A stretch of DNA of 64,000 bases from Bradyrhizobium sp. CB2312 (GTDB taxonomy: Bacteria > Pseudomonadota > Alphaproteobacteria > Rhizobiales > Xanthobacteraceae): the NCBI RefSeq assembly GCF_029714425.1, contig NZ_CP121668.1, positions 992,001 through 1,056,000 on the forward strand. Direction: 5' to 3'. Positions 1-8,091 of this stretch are shown in pieces (the stretch's first letter is position 1; each line of letters begins with the position of its first letter). Below the pieces are notes generated by a model. The model was given only the letters and a program-made list of their open reading frames with translations. It was not told the DNA's origin and did not search any database. Position numbers and translations under genes: made by a program.

Positions 1-2
1 GG

Positions 3-407
3 AGCGCAGATGTGCGAAATCTCAAGTTTTACACGCTGGATGATCTTGATGGAAAGAACGTTGCGATTACCCGGGGCCTCTACGCGTGGCCAGAGTTACA
101 AAAGTTCAAGCGCAAGCACCCCGACATGGTCGAAACCACCGATACCGGAATGCTTTTCAGAATGCTGGCCGCGGGCCGTTTCGACTACGGGATTGCCAAT
201 CTGACCGTCGGAGCACGACAAATTAAAAAAATGGGCCTGTTCGACATAGAGCCAATATTGTCTCCGAGCGTAATGGAAGATGATTATCAAGTGTGCTTCA
301 ATAAGGCACGCGTTCCATCCTCTTTAGTCGAAGCATTTTCGCGCGCGTTGCGGCTGTTCAAGCAGACGCAGGCGTTCCAAGCGATATCTAGAAAGTATTT
401 TCCTTGA
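3..407 (+). CDS. Solute-binding protein, family 3-like (5' end outside window)
   Basis: This is the C-terminal part of a periplasmic solute-binding-like protein. The reading frame is open from the first complete codon at base 3, so the true start lies upstream of the window. It aligns along its length with the protein encoded on the opposite strand at 768-1535: both share a stretch like RMLAAGRFDYG, then a SxxVxE segment, and both end FKQTxAFQAIxRxYFP. Family 3 periplasmic binding proteins (amino-acid or related small ligands) have this kind of C-lobe. No permease or ATPase gene is adjacent, so it may be an orphan binding protein with a sensory role rather than part of a transporter. The ligand cannot be read from the sequence. 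Confidence 0.7.
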   Translation, partial: SADVRNLKFYTLDDLDGKNVAITRGLYAWPELQKFKRKHPDMVETTDTGMLFRMLAAGRFDYGIANLTVGARQIKKMGLFDIEPILSPSVMEDDYQVCFNKARVPSSLVEAFSRALRLFKQTQAFQAISRKYFP

Positions 408-767
408 TTCAGCCCAATGGAGGGTACCGATCGAGATCAACGCTTGTTGGGAAAGCTGAAATGGACCATCACTAGTGCTGCGCAGAGTGTTGGGTTTGCA
501 GAATGCCACCCGAAGCCTACAAGCTATAGTCTCTCTGCTCCCCTCTCAGGTGGTCCTCTCCTATAGCTCCACGCGCCCCGCCAAAAAGCTGATCATTCCA
601 TTTGCCTGGACCGTGCGCCGTTGCTCAGCAGGACAAGTTTTTGTTGATTTAACCCCATGATGAGAACAACCGTATCCCCCGGATGCTGTTAGATGGTCAG
701 CGCCGCTGTTTGCGGCGAAGGGGACAGCGATGCATTAGGTTTGCTCATCGCGGCATCGCGTGAAAAG
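408..767. other. Intergenic, no gene recognised
   Basis: This lies between the convergent ends of two related binding-protein genes. Short open frames occur but none has a ribosome binding site or recognisable sequence. No strong terminator hairpin was found. Confidence 0.5.
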
Positions 768-1535
768 TCACGGAAAATATCTGCGATAGATCGCCTGGAA
801 TGCCTCGGTCTGCTTAAACTGCTTCAAAGCGTCCGAGAACGCGTCGACCACAGCGGGCGCCACCCGCTCCTTACTGAAGCATATATAAATGCCACGTTCT
901 ACGACACTACGCGACAAGAGTGGCGCGATCTTTCCGGATAGTCCTATTCTCGCGATCTCACTCATTCCGTAGGCAAGGTTCAGGAGCGCGTAATCGAAGC
1001 GACCGGCTGCCAGCATGCGCAGGCTCTCCGCCGTGTCGTCGTTGGTTTTGACCATGTTGTGGTGATCGCTCAAGAACTTTGACAATGCCGGCGAGATCGC
1101 TTGTTCAGATACGCCAGGTTCTGGGTCGTGAATAGCGACGTCATGCCCAACGAGATCGTAGAACGATGAAAACTTCAGTTTCCCGATGTCCGCGGTGCGC
1201 ACGAAGAAGACCCACTTGTCCTGCACCAAAGGCTCGCTTGGAAATGAGCAGAACCGCTCTCCTTCGCTAGTTCTTAGGGTAGCGAGCATTCCATCACGCT
1301 CGCCGCGCGCAACCATCATCCAAGCATGCTTCGTTGCTAAGAGTTCGAAGGAGACGTCCTGCCCCAAGCTGTGAAAGACGTCTCTGAGGACTTCGACGCC
1401 GAATCCCGGCGCATCGGCTTTTCCCGAAGGGCCCAAATATCCATCATTGACGAGCCGCAACGTTTGCGCCGCACCCCCACTCCCGCTAAGTGTCCAGACG
1501 ATGGCGATCGCCATGCAAAACAAGCGCGGAAACAT
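768..1535 (-). CDS. Solute-binding protein, family 3-like
   Basis: This is a predicted periplasmic binding protein of 255 residues, a usual size for family 3. The ATG at 1535 was chosen because it begins a signal peptide: MFPRLF, then a hydrophobic stretch ending near GSGGAAQ. Longer in-frame starts at 1565 and 1922 would bury this signal, and no good Shine-Dalgarno sequence separates the choices. Features include GYLGPSG and APGFGVEVLRDVF near the N-terminus and RMLAAGRFDYALLNLAYG in the C-lobe, shared with the partial gene at 3-407. A decayed third copy lies at about 2803-3130. No transporter membrane or ATPase subunit is nearby. The ligand is unknown. Confidence 0.7.
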   Translation of the reverse strand: MFPRLFCMAIAIVWTLSGSGGAAQTLRLVNDGYLGPSGKADAPGFGVEVLRDVFHSLGQDVSFELLATKHAWMMVARGERDGMLATLRTSEGERFCSFPSEPLVQDKWVFFVRTADIGKLKFSSFYDLVGHDVAIHDPEPGVSEQAISPALSKFLSDHHNMVKTNDDTAESLRMLAAGRFDYALLNLAYGMSEIARIGLSGKIAPLLSRSVVERGIYICFSKERVAPAVVDAFSDALKQFKQTEAFQAIYRRYFP

Positions 1536-2193
1536 GATCAATCCGAGATCGTGAGCATTTCGCATGCCGACAACCACCATACTGCAACGGGATCTGTGCA
1601 AGTTTACAGAGTATTCGAGTAGAGGTGAGACATCAATTGTGTGAGCATGTCCACGCAAAGACAAGTTTGCCGGGTGACGGGACAGGCCGCTAACGCATCG
1701 ATCGATTCGACACTTCTCTTGTGAGACAGGAAGGTTCGCGTCTATCGAGAGGCAGTCAAGTATCGCCAGGCCCCAGCCGAGGATCTGCGCGTGATGCAGC
1801 ACACAGCGTTTCCCGGTAGGCAAACTTTCGGGAGAAATCGATATGGACGCCTCCAAAAAAGACGGCCGCAGGATCCGCTGAAGCGACGAACGACGGTGAG
1901 GAATCGCGCCTTGCCTTTCCATACAGCCCAGCGGTTTGGGCGTGGGATCGTCGATCTGCTGCTCGATTGTCGCAGCACCCGCGGTCGATTATGGGCCGCG
2001 CCCACCCAGCCTCATTGCGTCGTCTTTGCACTGACGCTGCCGATAGTGCAAAATGATTGAAAGCTTAGAAGCGTCTGCGCCTAAGGCCTCGGGAGGTTAT
2101 TTTAGTTCGTTTCAAACCCGTGCCCCTCCGCCGGCGAGTAAAGGTCGATGGAGGCCGTCCATAAAGCAAAACGGAGATCTAGGAACGATGCTC
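1536..2193. other. Intergenic, no gene recognised
   Basis: About 660 bases separate the binding-protein gene from the DUF3551 gene. Overlapping open frames exist on both strands, but they are arginine-rich, have no convincing ribosome binding sites and resemble nothing recognisable. The upstream extension of the 768-1535 frame (to 1922) is also open but does not look like a signal peptide. Confidence 0.4.
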
Positions 2194-2490
2194 CTAATCA
2201 CCACGAGATTTGAGAATCGTAAACTTGAAGCGACCCATCTGCACGGCGCTCTTTCCAAAAGCTCGTGAGCCCTGATCTGGCGCAATGAAACATTGGCCCC
2301 CTATTCCCGACGCAGTTGCCGCACATTGTTCGTAGTTAGCAAACCCACAATAGGATCCGTGGGTATACCAAACCATACAGTAGTGCTCGCTTGGCAAAGG
2401 TGAAGCGTCGCACGTTGCAGCATTCAATATTGGCGTCAATCCTGTCCCGCTAAGGGCGGCGACGATGGCCATCTTATGGAACTTGTTCAT
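2194..2490 (-). CDS. DUF3551-family small secreted protein
   Basis: The product is 98 residues with an N-terminal signal peptide (MNKFHKMAIVAALSGTG) and a cysteine-rich core. The core contains YCMVWYTHG, YCGFANYEQC and SGIGGQC, the pattern typical of DUF3551 proteins abundant in Bradyrhizobium and relatives. Their function is unknown. The start at 2490 is supported by a strong GAGGAG Shine-Dalgarno sequence about 8 bases upstream; the frame extends to 2658, but that part lacks signal-peptide character. A palindromic regulatory element at 2568-2583 lies about 78 bases upstream, in the same relative place as in other genes of this window, so the gene is a likely member of the proposed regulon. 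Confidence 0.75.
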   Translation of the reverse strand: MNKFHKMAIVAALSGTGLTPILNAATCDASPLPSEHYCMVWYTHGSYCGFANYEQCAATASGIGGQCFIAPDQGSRAFGKSAVQMGRFKFTILKSRGD

Positions 2491-2541
2491 AGGTATCTCC
2501 TCGCTTGCTTTGGGCTTAGAGTGAATGAACACCAGAAAAAA

Positions 2542-2583
2542 TCGACGCAAAGAAAGCATGAGCTCGCTCATACCTGCGTATGT
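2542..2583 (-). promoter_or_regulatory. Candidate regulon element, diverged copy upstream of DUF3551
   Basis: Read toward the DUF3551 gene the element is ACATACGCAGGTATGA (2583 to 2568). It keeps the TCATA-N6-TATGW spacing of the better copies, and on the plus strand it shares GCTCGCTCATACCT with the site at 10618. A weak TTGCGTCGA box follows after 17 bases, against the TTGTATGGC-like box elsewhere. This is the weakest of the copies. Confidence 0.4.
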
Positions 2584-2802
2584 GTGCCCACTAGCGCGGC
2601 GCGATGATTGCGCTTTGTCATGTGCGGGCTCTGCCAGCTCAAGGCAGTCCCTGCGCATAACGCAAACGTATGGATTTGTGCACCGTGGGTCTGATGTGCC
2701 GTTCGGGTCGGCGGTGATATGTTGTTGTTGAAAGGAGCGCAGCTAGGTGTCGAGCCGCACGAGACTGAGATGTGGTCGGAAGGAGGAGGCGTTTGAGCCT
2801 TG

Positions 2803-3130
2803 TTTATGTTGTGGCGACCGCTCTTCGTCATGGATGGGCATTGGTCTCCGGTAGCCTCATTGCAACTCATAACCATCGGCTGCCGGGCTACTCGGATCTC
2901 GGCAACAAGCATGCGCCGGGGTTTAGTGTGGAGGTGACCGAGCGGCTCTTCAGCGCCAGCGTTAGCTGCCGGTCGTGGTTACCTGCGCTTGCTTCTGATC
3001 TGAGGGCATCGCGGAAATTACTCTGCCAGCGGCTGCCCTCTGAGCAGCGCCCCCGCAAGGTTGACCGCCGCGCAGATCGATCCATTGTTGGATCACGCGT
3101 ACATGGCGTAGATCCGATCCTCTCTGAGTG
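2803..3130 (+). pseudogene. Decayed solute-binding protein remnant
   Basis: A stretch in one frame reads like a worn copy of the N-terminal half of the protein at 768-1535. Its GYSDLG, NKHAPGFSVEVTERLF segment matches GYLGPSGKADAPGFGVEVLRDVF there. A likely start region (MLWRPLF) lies in another frame and the downstream part loses similarity, so frameshifts and truncation are present. No intact product is expected. Confidence 0.5.
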
Positions 3131-3140
3131 ACCTTGGTAC

Positions 3141-3238
3141 GGAAGGGAAACGCTCCGGGTGGAGCGCTCGGACCTCAAATCCGGGTGAGGCATTGAGAGG
3201 TTGTCTCAGGCGGGTTCAAATTCCGCTCACTTCCACCA
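3141..3238 (+). tRNA. Degenerate second tRNA-Sec (UCA anticodon), probable pseudo-tRNA
   Basis: This 98-base segment folds as a selenocysteine tRNA: an 8-bp acceptor stem starting GGAAG, a perfect 6-bp D stem (CGCTCC/GGAGCG), a 6-bp anticodon stem with TCA anticodon, a long variable arm beginning TGAGGC, a T arm and an encoded CCA end. It clearly resembles selC at 51236-51330. It departs from a working tRNA at several diagnostic places. The universally conserved U33 is C (loop CCTCAAA). The T-stem closing C61 is T. The discriminator is A instead of the G needed for seryl-tRNA synthetase recognition. Acceptor pair 6 is a G-A mismatch, and the variable arm has an internal mismatch. It is probably a decayed paralogue, though low-level function cannot be excluded. 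Confidence 0.75.
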
Positions 3239-3880
3239 TTCTCAGAGTTCGTCTGAATTGCAGCCGCGCCGAGAAGTGCAAGACTCCGATCGATATCATT
3301 TCCTGTATAGACGAATGAAGTCATCGGCCGTCACCGGGGTAGCAAATGATCGAAGAGGGAGCGGCCGTCTCCAGGAATTCCTCATCTCAAAAGAGACTTT
3401 GGCTTCAAGCAAAGGCGGAGCGCTTATCGAACGCTGGCCGTTGGCGGCCTGCTGCACTTCTGAACATCAGCCGCCAACGCCGGAGCCGTCGCGCCTCGCA
3501 TTCCGCTCGTGATGACGGCGCCGAGCGCTCAGAGCTCATGAACAATAGACGCCGTCTTGACGTGAAGGCCCACCACTCTGGCGAAGTGCGCGAACTCCCA
3601 TCGACCCTTGGTGACCGCTCTGTTGCGGCCCTCTAGCTAGCTGTTCCCTGGCTGACGCATCGCGAACATTAGCTTAGCGCTTGGCGATGCCCCGCGGTTT
3701 CTGCTTCCGGCAGAGTTAATCTGTGCCTTGCTCATCTTCTTGTAAGAAGCAATACGCAAGCGACCCCGCTGCGAAATCTGCCGTCGCGCCTTGGACATTG
3801 TCCGAGCCTTGACCCGACAACTCTTATCAAGCGCGCGGCAGCATTCGAAGACCTCTTTGCTGACTGCAAGTGAATATTTC
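3239..3880. other. Intergenic, no gene recognised
   Basis: About 640 bases follow the tRNA-Sec-like element. Short arginine-rich open frames are present without recognisable domains or ribosome binding sites. No transposase, integrase or clear direct repeat was seen. Confidence 0.4.
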
Positions 3881-4297
3881 TCACTTGGAAGGAATGGTTT
3901 TTAGCCGATACAAACTTCGTTCCGCCTTGTTACGCCTCTGTCCTCTTGTAGCGGCCCTCTTGAGAAATTCCGCGAGAACTACCGCGTGATTTATTGCCTC
4001 ATCGTGGGCCGCGTACAGCAACGTGGCCTTGCGGTTGCCAATGGCTTCCAGGATCTCCGTAACGGCCGGGTTCGATTTAAGCTCCTCGCGATAGCGCCGC
4101 TGGAACGCGTCGAAGCGGTCAGCGCGATGATCGAACCACGTCCTCAGCGAAGGGGTTGGGGCGATGTCTTTTATCCAGAGGTCTATAGCGGCGTCCGCCT
4201 TTCGCAGGCCGCGTGGCCACAATCGATCCACGAGAATCCGCTCGCCGTCACCGCGAGAGCGAGGCTCGTAGACCCTCTTGATCTCGATCGATCCCAC
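3881..4297 (-). CDS. DUF488 family protein
   Basis: The 138-residue protein belongs to the DUF488/YeaO family: IKRVYEPRSRGDGERILVDRLWPRG at the N-terminus (in pieces, the IKRVYEP and RILVDRLWPRG blocks are the family signature), LWIKDIAP, LRTWFDHR, and LLYAAHDEAINHAVVL. The function of the family is not established. The start is GTG at 4297, backed by a GAGGAGGG Shine-Dalgarno sequence a few bases upstream. The C-terminal tail after EFLKR is basic and longer than usual. The gene is divergent from the DUF4142-cupredoxin pair, with a regulatory element at 4408-4423 in the shared upstream region. Confidence 0.8.
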   Translation of the reverse strand: MGSIEIKRVYEPRSRGDGERILVDRLWPRGLRKADAAIDLWIKDIAPTPSLRTWFDHRADRFDAFQRRYREELKSNPAVTEILEAIGNRKATLLYAAHDEAINHAVVLAEFLKRAATRGQRRNKAERSLYRLKTIPSK

Positions 4298-4407
4298 GTT
4301 CCCTCCTCAAGAGACTCCGCCGTCGCGGCAAAAGCCTGAATGCGTTTACGTTGCTCAAGTTGGCAAATGTCGCTGATGCATTCTAGCGGTGTTCGGACTT
4401 CGCTCGA

Positions 4408-4448
4408 TCATACCTTGATATGACCGATCGCTCCGAAGGCACAATGGC
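4408..4448 (+). promoter_or_regulatory. Candidate regulon promoter upstream of DUF4142-cupredoxin
   Basis: The element TCATACCTTGATATGA (4408-4423) is identical to that at 10618-10633. A CACAATGGC box follows after 16 bases. The distance from the element to the GTG start at 4512 is 88 bases, close to that at the pump operon and the epoxide hydrolases. Confidence 0.6.
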
Positions 4449-4511
4449 CCCCGCATCAGCATTTCGGGATGTTGAGGTTGGGTGAACCAGCAGACCTAGG
4501 AGTGTCGTATC

Positions 4512-5033
4512 GTGATTATCCGGACAAGTGCAGTGATACTGGCCTTCAGCTTGTGGGTTGGTGCGGCTTTCGCGCAGGGCGGAAAGCTGAATGATTCGCA
4601 GATCGCGCATATCGCGTATACGGCTAGCGTTATCGATATCGCTGCTGCGAAGCAGGCGTTGAACCAATCAAGCAACAAGGAAGTGCGGGCGTTCGCTGAA
4701 AATATGGTGCGCGATCATCAGACGGTAAACGAGCTGGCGCTTGGTCTGGTCAAGAAGCTTAACGTTACACCTGAAGATAACGACACGAGCCGCGGCCTCT
4801 CGAAAGCGGGTGCGAGTAAGCTGAACGAACTCGGGAACTTGAAAGGCGCAGAATTCGACAAGGCGTACGTCTCGAACGAGGTTGCCTATCACAAGGCAGT
4901 TGATGACGCTCTTGAATCGACGCTCATTCCGAGCGCGACCAACGATGAACTGAGGGGTCTGTTGCAAACCGGTCTGAAGATCTTTCAAGGACACGAGCAG
5001 CATGCAGAACATCTTATGGCAAGCCTGAGATAG
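4512..5033 (+). CDS. DUF4142 domain protein, periplasmic
   Basis: The 173-residue protein has a signal peptide (start to AFAQGG) followed by a DUF4142 domain, a predicted four-helix ferritin-like bundle common in soil proteobacteria. Family-type stretches include IAHIAYTASVIDIAAAKQAL, VRAFAENMVRDHQTVN and a C-terminal GHEQHAEHL. The biochemical role of DUF4142 is unknown, although these proteins are often linked to stress. The start is GTG, with AGGAG at 4498-4502. It is followed after 9 bases by the cupredoxin gene, so the two form an operon behind the element at 4408. Confidence 0.85.
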   Translation: MIIRTSAVILAFSLWVGAAFAQGGKLNDSQIAHIAYTASVIDIAAAKQALNQSSNKEVRAFAENMVRDHQTVNELALGLVKKLNVTPEDNDTSRGLSKAGASKLNELGNLKGAEFDKAYVSNEVAYHKAVDDALESTLIPSATNDELRGLLQTGLKIFQGHEQHAEHLMASLR

Positions 5034-5042
5034 GGGCGGCGC

Positions 5043-5360
5043 ATGGAATCGAAACGGACCTTGCCGGTTCTCTGCCTCGCAATCTTGCTCGGTGCGGGTT
5101 CCGCGAAGGCGGAAGTCATTGTTGTCACGATGGATAGTATGACGATTTCCCCTCCGGAAGTTTCCGCGAAGGTCGGGGATACGATCCAGTGGATCAACAA
5201 GGACCTGTTCGATCACACCGCGACTGCCCGGACCGGAGACTGGGACGTGGTGATTCCGGCAAAAACAACTGCTGCGACGGTCCTTAAGAAGGCGGGGCCT
5301 ATCGCGTATTACTGCAGATTTCATCCTAACATGAAGGCCATGATCCGGATCGAGCAATGA
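5043..5360 (+). CDS. Cupredoxin (amicyanin/plastocyanin-like)
   Basis: This is a periplasmic type 1 copper protein of 105 residues. After a signal peptide (ILLGAGSAKA) comes a single cupredoxin domain. The copper ligands are visible: His in LFDHTATA, then Cys, His and Met in YYCRFHPNMKAM. The spacing C-x2-H-x2-M matches small blue copper proteins of the amicyanin/pseudoazurin group. It probably shuttles electrons in the periplasm, but its partner is not evident. It is co-transcribed with the DUF4142 gene just upstream and followed by a terminator at 5492. Confidence 0.88.
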   Translation: MESKRTLPVLCLAILLGAGSAKAEVIVVTMDSMTISPPEVSAKVGDTIQWINKDLFDHTATARTGDWDVVIPAKTTAATVLKKAGPIAYYCRFHPNMKAMIRIEQ

Positions 5361-5491
5361 GCCTCGACTGGCGGCGGCGATGACGCGGAGTGAAATCGCA
5401 TTTAATAGAGCAAAATAGTCGAGCCCGCTATCATACGGCTACCGCGACCCGTTTCGCATCCGTTGACCCACTCGAGAGTCCTCCCTGACTT

Positions 5492-5522
5492 GGCTCGCCC
5501 CCAACAGGCGAGCCGCTTTTTT
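5492..5522 (+). terminator. Rho-independent terminator
   Basis: A perfect 8-bp stem, GGCTCGCC (5492-5499) with GGCGAGCC (5507-5514), is followed by a T-run ending at 5522. It ends the DUF4142-cupredoxin operon. Confidence 0.85.
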
Positions 5523-5651
5523 CGCGAGACGCGATTTGGCCATACAGAAGCAACCTGTCTCCGCAGAACGCGTCACCGCAAACTCGCATCGAGCCCCCTG
5601 AAATGCCGACGCCCTCGCGAGCAATGCGGTGATCTCTAGCAGCGCGACGCA

Positions 5652-6122
5652 TTAGCGAGCCACTCGTGGCAGATGAGCGGCGATCGCTCCCTGCGTTTCT
5701 TCCTCGGGGCATCGTGGATACATTGCCGCAAGGGAGGCTCCGCTCAACAACGTTCCGCGCGAAGTCAGACCCCCACGCTTATCGATCCACCGCTGAATTT
5801 CGCTTGGGTATAGCGAATACAGACGGTCGGTAGCTTCGCGGTTAGTTTGCCTACGGCCATGGGGGGCAGGGTTGTAGGCCGCATGGAACAGAAATTCGGC
5901 GCGGGAAGTGACGCATATCTTGTCACGAGGAATAATGCCGAGGACGATGGTGCAGGCGGATGCGCAGTACCCGTCGATAACAATCGCTTCGCCCCTGGCC
6001 CGCAGACGTTCGTACCGGGCAACATAGTCTCCGATCCAGCCGCCGGGATCATTCACGATCCGCACCTCGGCATTGCAGCCGTCGGCAGCCATAAGCAGGA
6101 AAGCGGCCAGAAGCAGGCTCAT
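5652..6122 (-). CDS. Secreted ClpP/crotonase-like hypothetical protein
   Basis: The 156-residue protein has a signal peptide (MSLLLAAFLLMAADGCNA) and a core GDYVARYERLRARGE, VIDGYCASACTIVLG, then FLFHAAYNP. The GxCxSAC motif after a short beta strand resembles periplasmic proteins of the COG3904 type, which have a ClpP/crotonase-like fold with a serine in this loop. Whether it is a protease is unknown. The ATG at 6122 was chosen; TTG at 6152 and GTG at 6140 are alternative in-frame starts with no better ribosome site. It stands alone, next to the TetR gene. Confidence 0.65.
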   Translation of the reverse strand: MSLLLAAFLLMAADGCNAEVRIVNDPGGWIGDYVARYERLRARGEAIVIDGYCASACTIVLGIIPRDKICVTSRAEFLFHAAYNPAPHGRRQTNREATDRLYSLYPSEIQRWIDKRGGLTSRGTLLSGASLAAMYPRCPEEETQGAIAAHLPRVAR

Positions 6123-6204
6123 GGTGCTCTTTGTGATCACATTGGAAGCCAATCATATCGGGGCCCGAGGTGGAGTGCAGCCCTTAGTACGTCTACGAGG
6201 TGGA

Positions 6205-6846
6205 TTAGTTGGATGCCGTGGGGCTTCCGCAGATGAGGGTCACCGCTTTATGAGCGATCTCCTTCAAGTCCGCTCGTCGAGCTCCGGCTCGGGCTCGAAT
6301 TGCGATGGTGTGCATGGTGGCTGACGCAAGCAGCGCAAGCGCCTCCGGATCAGCATCTTGCTTCAACTCGCCTCTCTCCCGCGCCGTTCGAAACCGGGCT
6401 TCAAAATCGGCGTCGAGCATGCGGAGCCCGGCGGCAACACTCTTCCTGATCTCCGCATCTTCGACCGCCTCGGCCACCGCTGTCCCGATCACAAAGCAGC
6501 CGCGAGCGGAACCCTTGCGCGAAAAATAGAAGGACAATGCTGTCTCATAGGCAAGCATCAGCGCTTGGGCCAACGGACGCTCCCCCACGAGGGCCTCGCG
6601 CGTCGCAGCCAGGGTCATTTCCCAATATCGGGCGAGGGCCTTGAGATAGAGCGCGTGCTTGTTGCCGAATGCCGCGTAGAGGCTCGGCGGGCTCATTCCT
6701 GTCGCAGCGGCGACCTTGTCCAGCGGGGTGCCCGAATACCCGCTCCTCCAGAAGGTCTCCGTCGCCTGCTTGAGGGCTGCCTCCGCATCGTAGGCGCGCG
6801 GGCGCCCACGAGGTACCGCTGCTTTTTCGCTCTTTCGTCGGGGCAT
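6205..6846 (-). CDS. TetR family transcriptional regulator
   Basis: This is a 213-residue dimeric repressor. The N-terminal helix-turn-helix is visible (RGRPRAYDAEAALKQATETF, then LDKVAAATGMSPPSLYAAFG, then NKHALYLKAL). The rest is a ligand-binding domain with the RGCFVIGTAVAEA and AGLRMLDADFEARF pieces common in this subfamily. The start at 6846 (MPRRKSEKA) puts a perfect palindrome, TTATAAC-N4-GTTATAA, 35 bases upstream, consistent with autorepression. A close paralogue at 14916-15625 is frameshifted, so this intact copy may also regulate the second export pump, whose upstream region keeps a related half-palindrome. Inducers are unknown. Confidence 0.88.
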   Translation of the reverse strand: MPRRKSEKAAVPRGRPRAYDAEAALKQATETFWRSGYSGTPLDKVAAATGMSPPSLYAAFGNKHALYLKALARYWEMTLAATREALVGERPLAQALMLAYETALSFYFSRKGSARGCFVIGTAVAEAVEDAEIRKSVAAGLRMLDADFEARFRTARERGELKQDADPEALALLASATMHTIAIRARAGARRADLKEIAHKAVTLICGSPTASN

Positions 6847-6880
6847 GTCGAAAACCCTGTCATTGCGTGCCGAGAGGTAT

Positions 6881-6898
6881 TTATAACATCCGTTATAA
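6881..6898. promoter_or_regulatory. TetR operator (perfect palindrome)
   Basis: The 18-base perfect inverted repeat TTATAAC-ATCC-GTTATAA lies 35 bases upstream of the TetR start codon, where an autoregulatory operator is expected. A worn copy of the same block sits upstream of the tetR pseudogene, at about 15650-15685. Confidence 0.7.
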
Positions 6899-7080
6899 AA
6901 AACAACCCGGAACCGCCGGACCCCGGTTGCATCTGCTACCGCGCGTGGCCGAATCTCCGATTGAATAGGCAAAGCCACCTAGCGCGCGCGCTATGGATGA
7001 ACTCGACCAAGACAAGTGTTTTGTGGAGGGCAGGCCGCCGAGAAGCCGTTTGTCGTGGAAAGAAAAAGGCCACTGGTTGC

Positions 7081-8091
7081 TTAGTGATCGCCTATATCGG
7101 ACCGGACCTTGCCGCGAAACACCCAATAGGACCAGCTCGTATACATCAGGATCACCGGCAGGAGAACGAGCGTTCCAACGAGCAGGAATGCCTGGGTGCG
7201 GTCGGAGGACGCCGCCTGCCAAAGCGTGAACTGGGGCCATACGATGAATGGGTAGAGGCTGATGGCGATTCCGAGATAGGAAAGTGCAAACAGGGCGATG
7301 CCCCCCGCAAATGCCAGGATTTCAGAGCGGCTGGAAAGCGCACGCCAGGTCTGAAGCGCGACGGCAATCGTTGTAATCGGGATCGGCGCCAGAAGCAGGA
7401 TATTCGGAACGGAAAACCAGCGTGAGGCAATTGCCGGGTTCATGATCGGCGTCCAAGCGCTGACGATGCCAATCGCCGCTAAGACGCCGACCAGGCAAAC
7501 CCGCCCCTGACGGCGGGCGGTTTCCTGCAAATCTCCTTCGGTCTTGAGAATCAGCCAGCCCGCGCCCAGCAATCCATATCCGAACAGCAAGGCGACGCCG
7601 GTGAGGATCGAGAACGGCGTCAGGCAATCGAACGATGAGCCGGAGAATGCCGTCCCACTGACCTGAAACCCTTGGACGATGCTGCCGAGCACCACCCCTT
7701 GTGCAAAAGTCGCCACGCCAGACCCATAGTTGAATGCGTGGTCCCAGAATGTCTTGTGCTCTGCGTCTCGAAACCGGAACTCGAAGGCGACTCCGCGAAA
7801 CACCAACGCCAGTAGCATGACCAGAATTGGAAAGTAGACCGCTGGAATGATGATGGCGAACGCCAGGGGGAAGGCTGCGAAAAGTCCGAGGCCGCCGAAA
7901 ACCAGCCAAGTTTCATTGCCATCCCAAATGGGCGCGATGGAATTCATCAGGATGTTGCGCGCGGCGGCATTTTGCGCAAAGCCGTATAGAATGCCAACGC
8001 CAAGGTCGAAGCCATCGAGCAATACGTAGAGAAACACTGCGCTCCCGAGGATCAGGGTCCAGATCGGCACAAAGTCCAATACGTGCATCAT
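7081..8091 (-). CDS. cydB: Cytochrome bd ubiquinol oxidase subunit II
   Basis: This is the second subunit of the bd-type quinol oxidase, which reduces oxygen to water at the inner membrane without pumping protons. The protein has 336 residues and about eight to nine membrane segments. It opens with VLYVLLDGFDLGVGIL and IAPIWDGNETWLVFGG, both signatures of CydB/CioB. The start at 8091 gives an ATGA overlap with the cydA stop, showing translational coupling; the frame is open further upstream only because it runs antisense to conserved cydA sequence. No small cydX-like frame was recognised downstream. Confidence 0.93.
   Translation of the reverse strand: MMHVLDFVPIWTLILGSAVFLYVLLDGFDLGVGILYGFAQNAAARNILMNSIAPIWDGNETWLVFGGLGLFAAFPLAFAIIIPAVYFPILVMLLALVFRGVAFEFRFRDAEHKTFWDHAFNYGSGVATFAQGVVLGSIVQGFQVSGTAFSGSSFDCLTPFSILTGVALLFGYGLLGAGWLILKTEGDLQETARRQGRVCLVGVLAAIGIVSAWTPIMNPAIASRWFSVPNILLLAPIPITTIAVALQTWRALSSRSEILAFAGGIALFALSYLGIAISLYPFIVWPQFTLWQAASSDRTQAFLLVGTLVLLPVILMYTSWSYWVFRGKVRSDIGDH

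Noticed and set aside
2772..3131. Intact gene in the 2772-3131 frame
   Set aside because: Only a short internal part resembles the binding protein; the start region lies in another frame and the end is unrelated.
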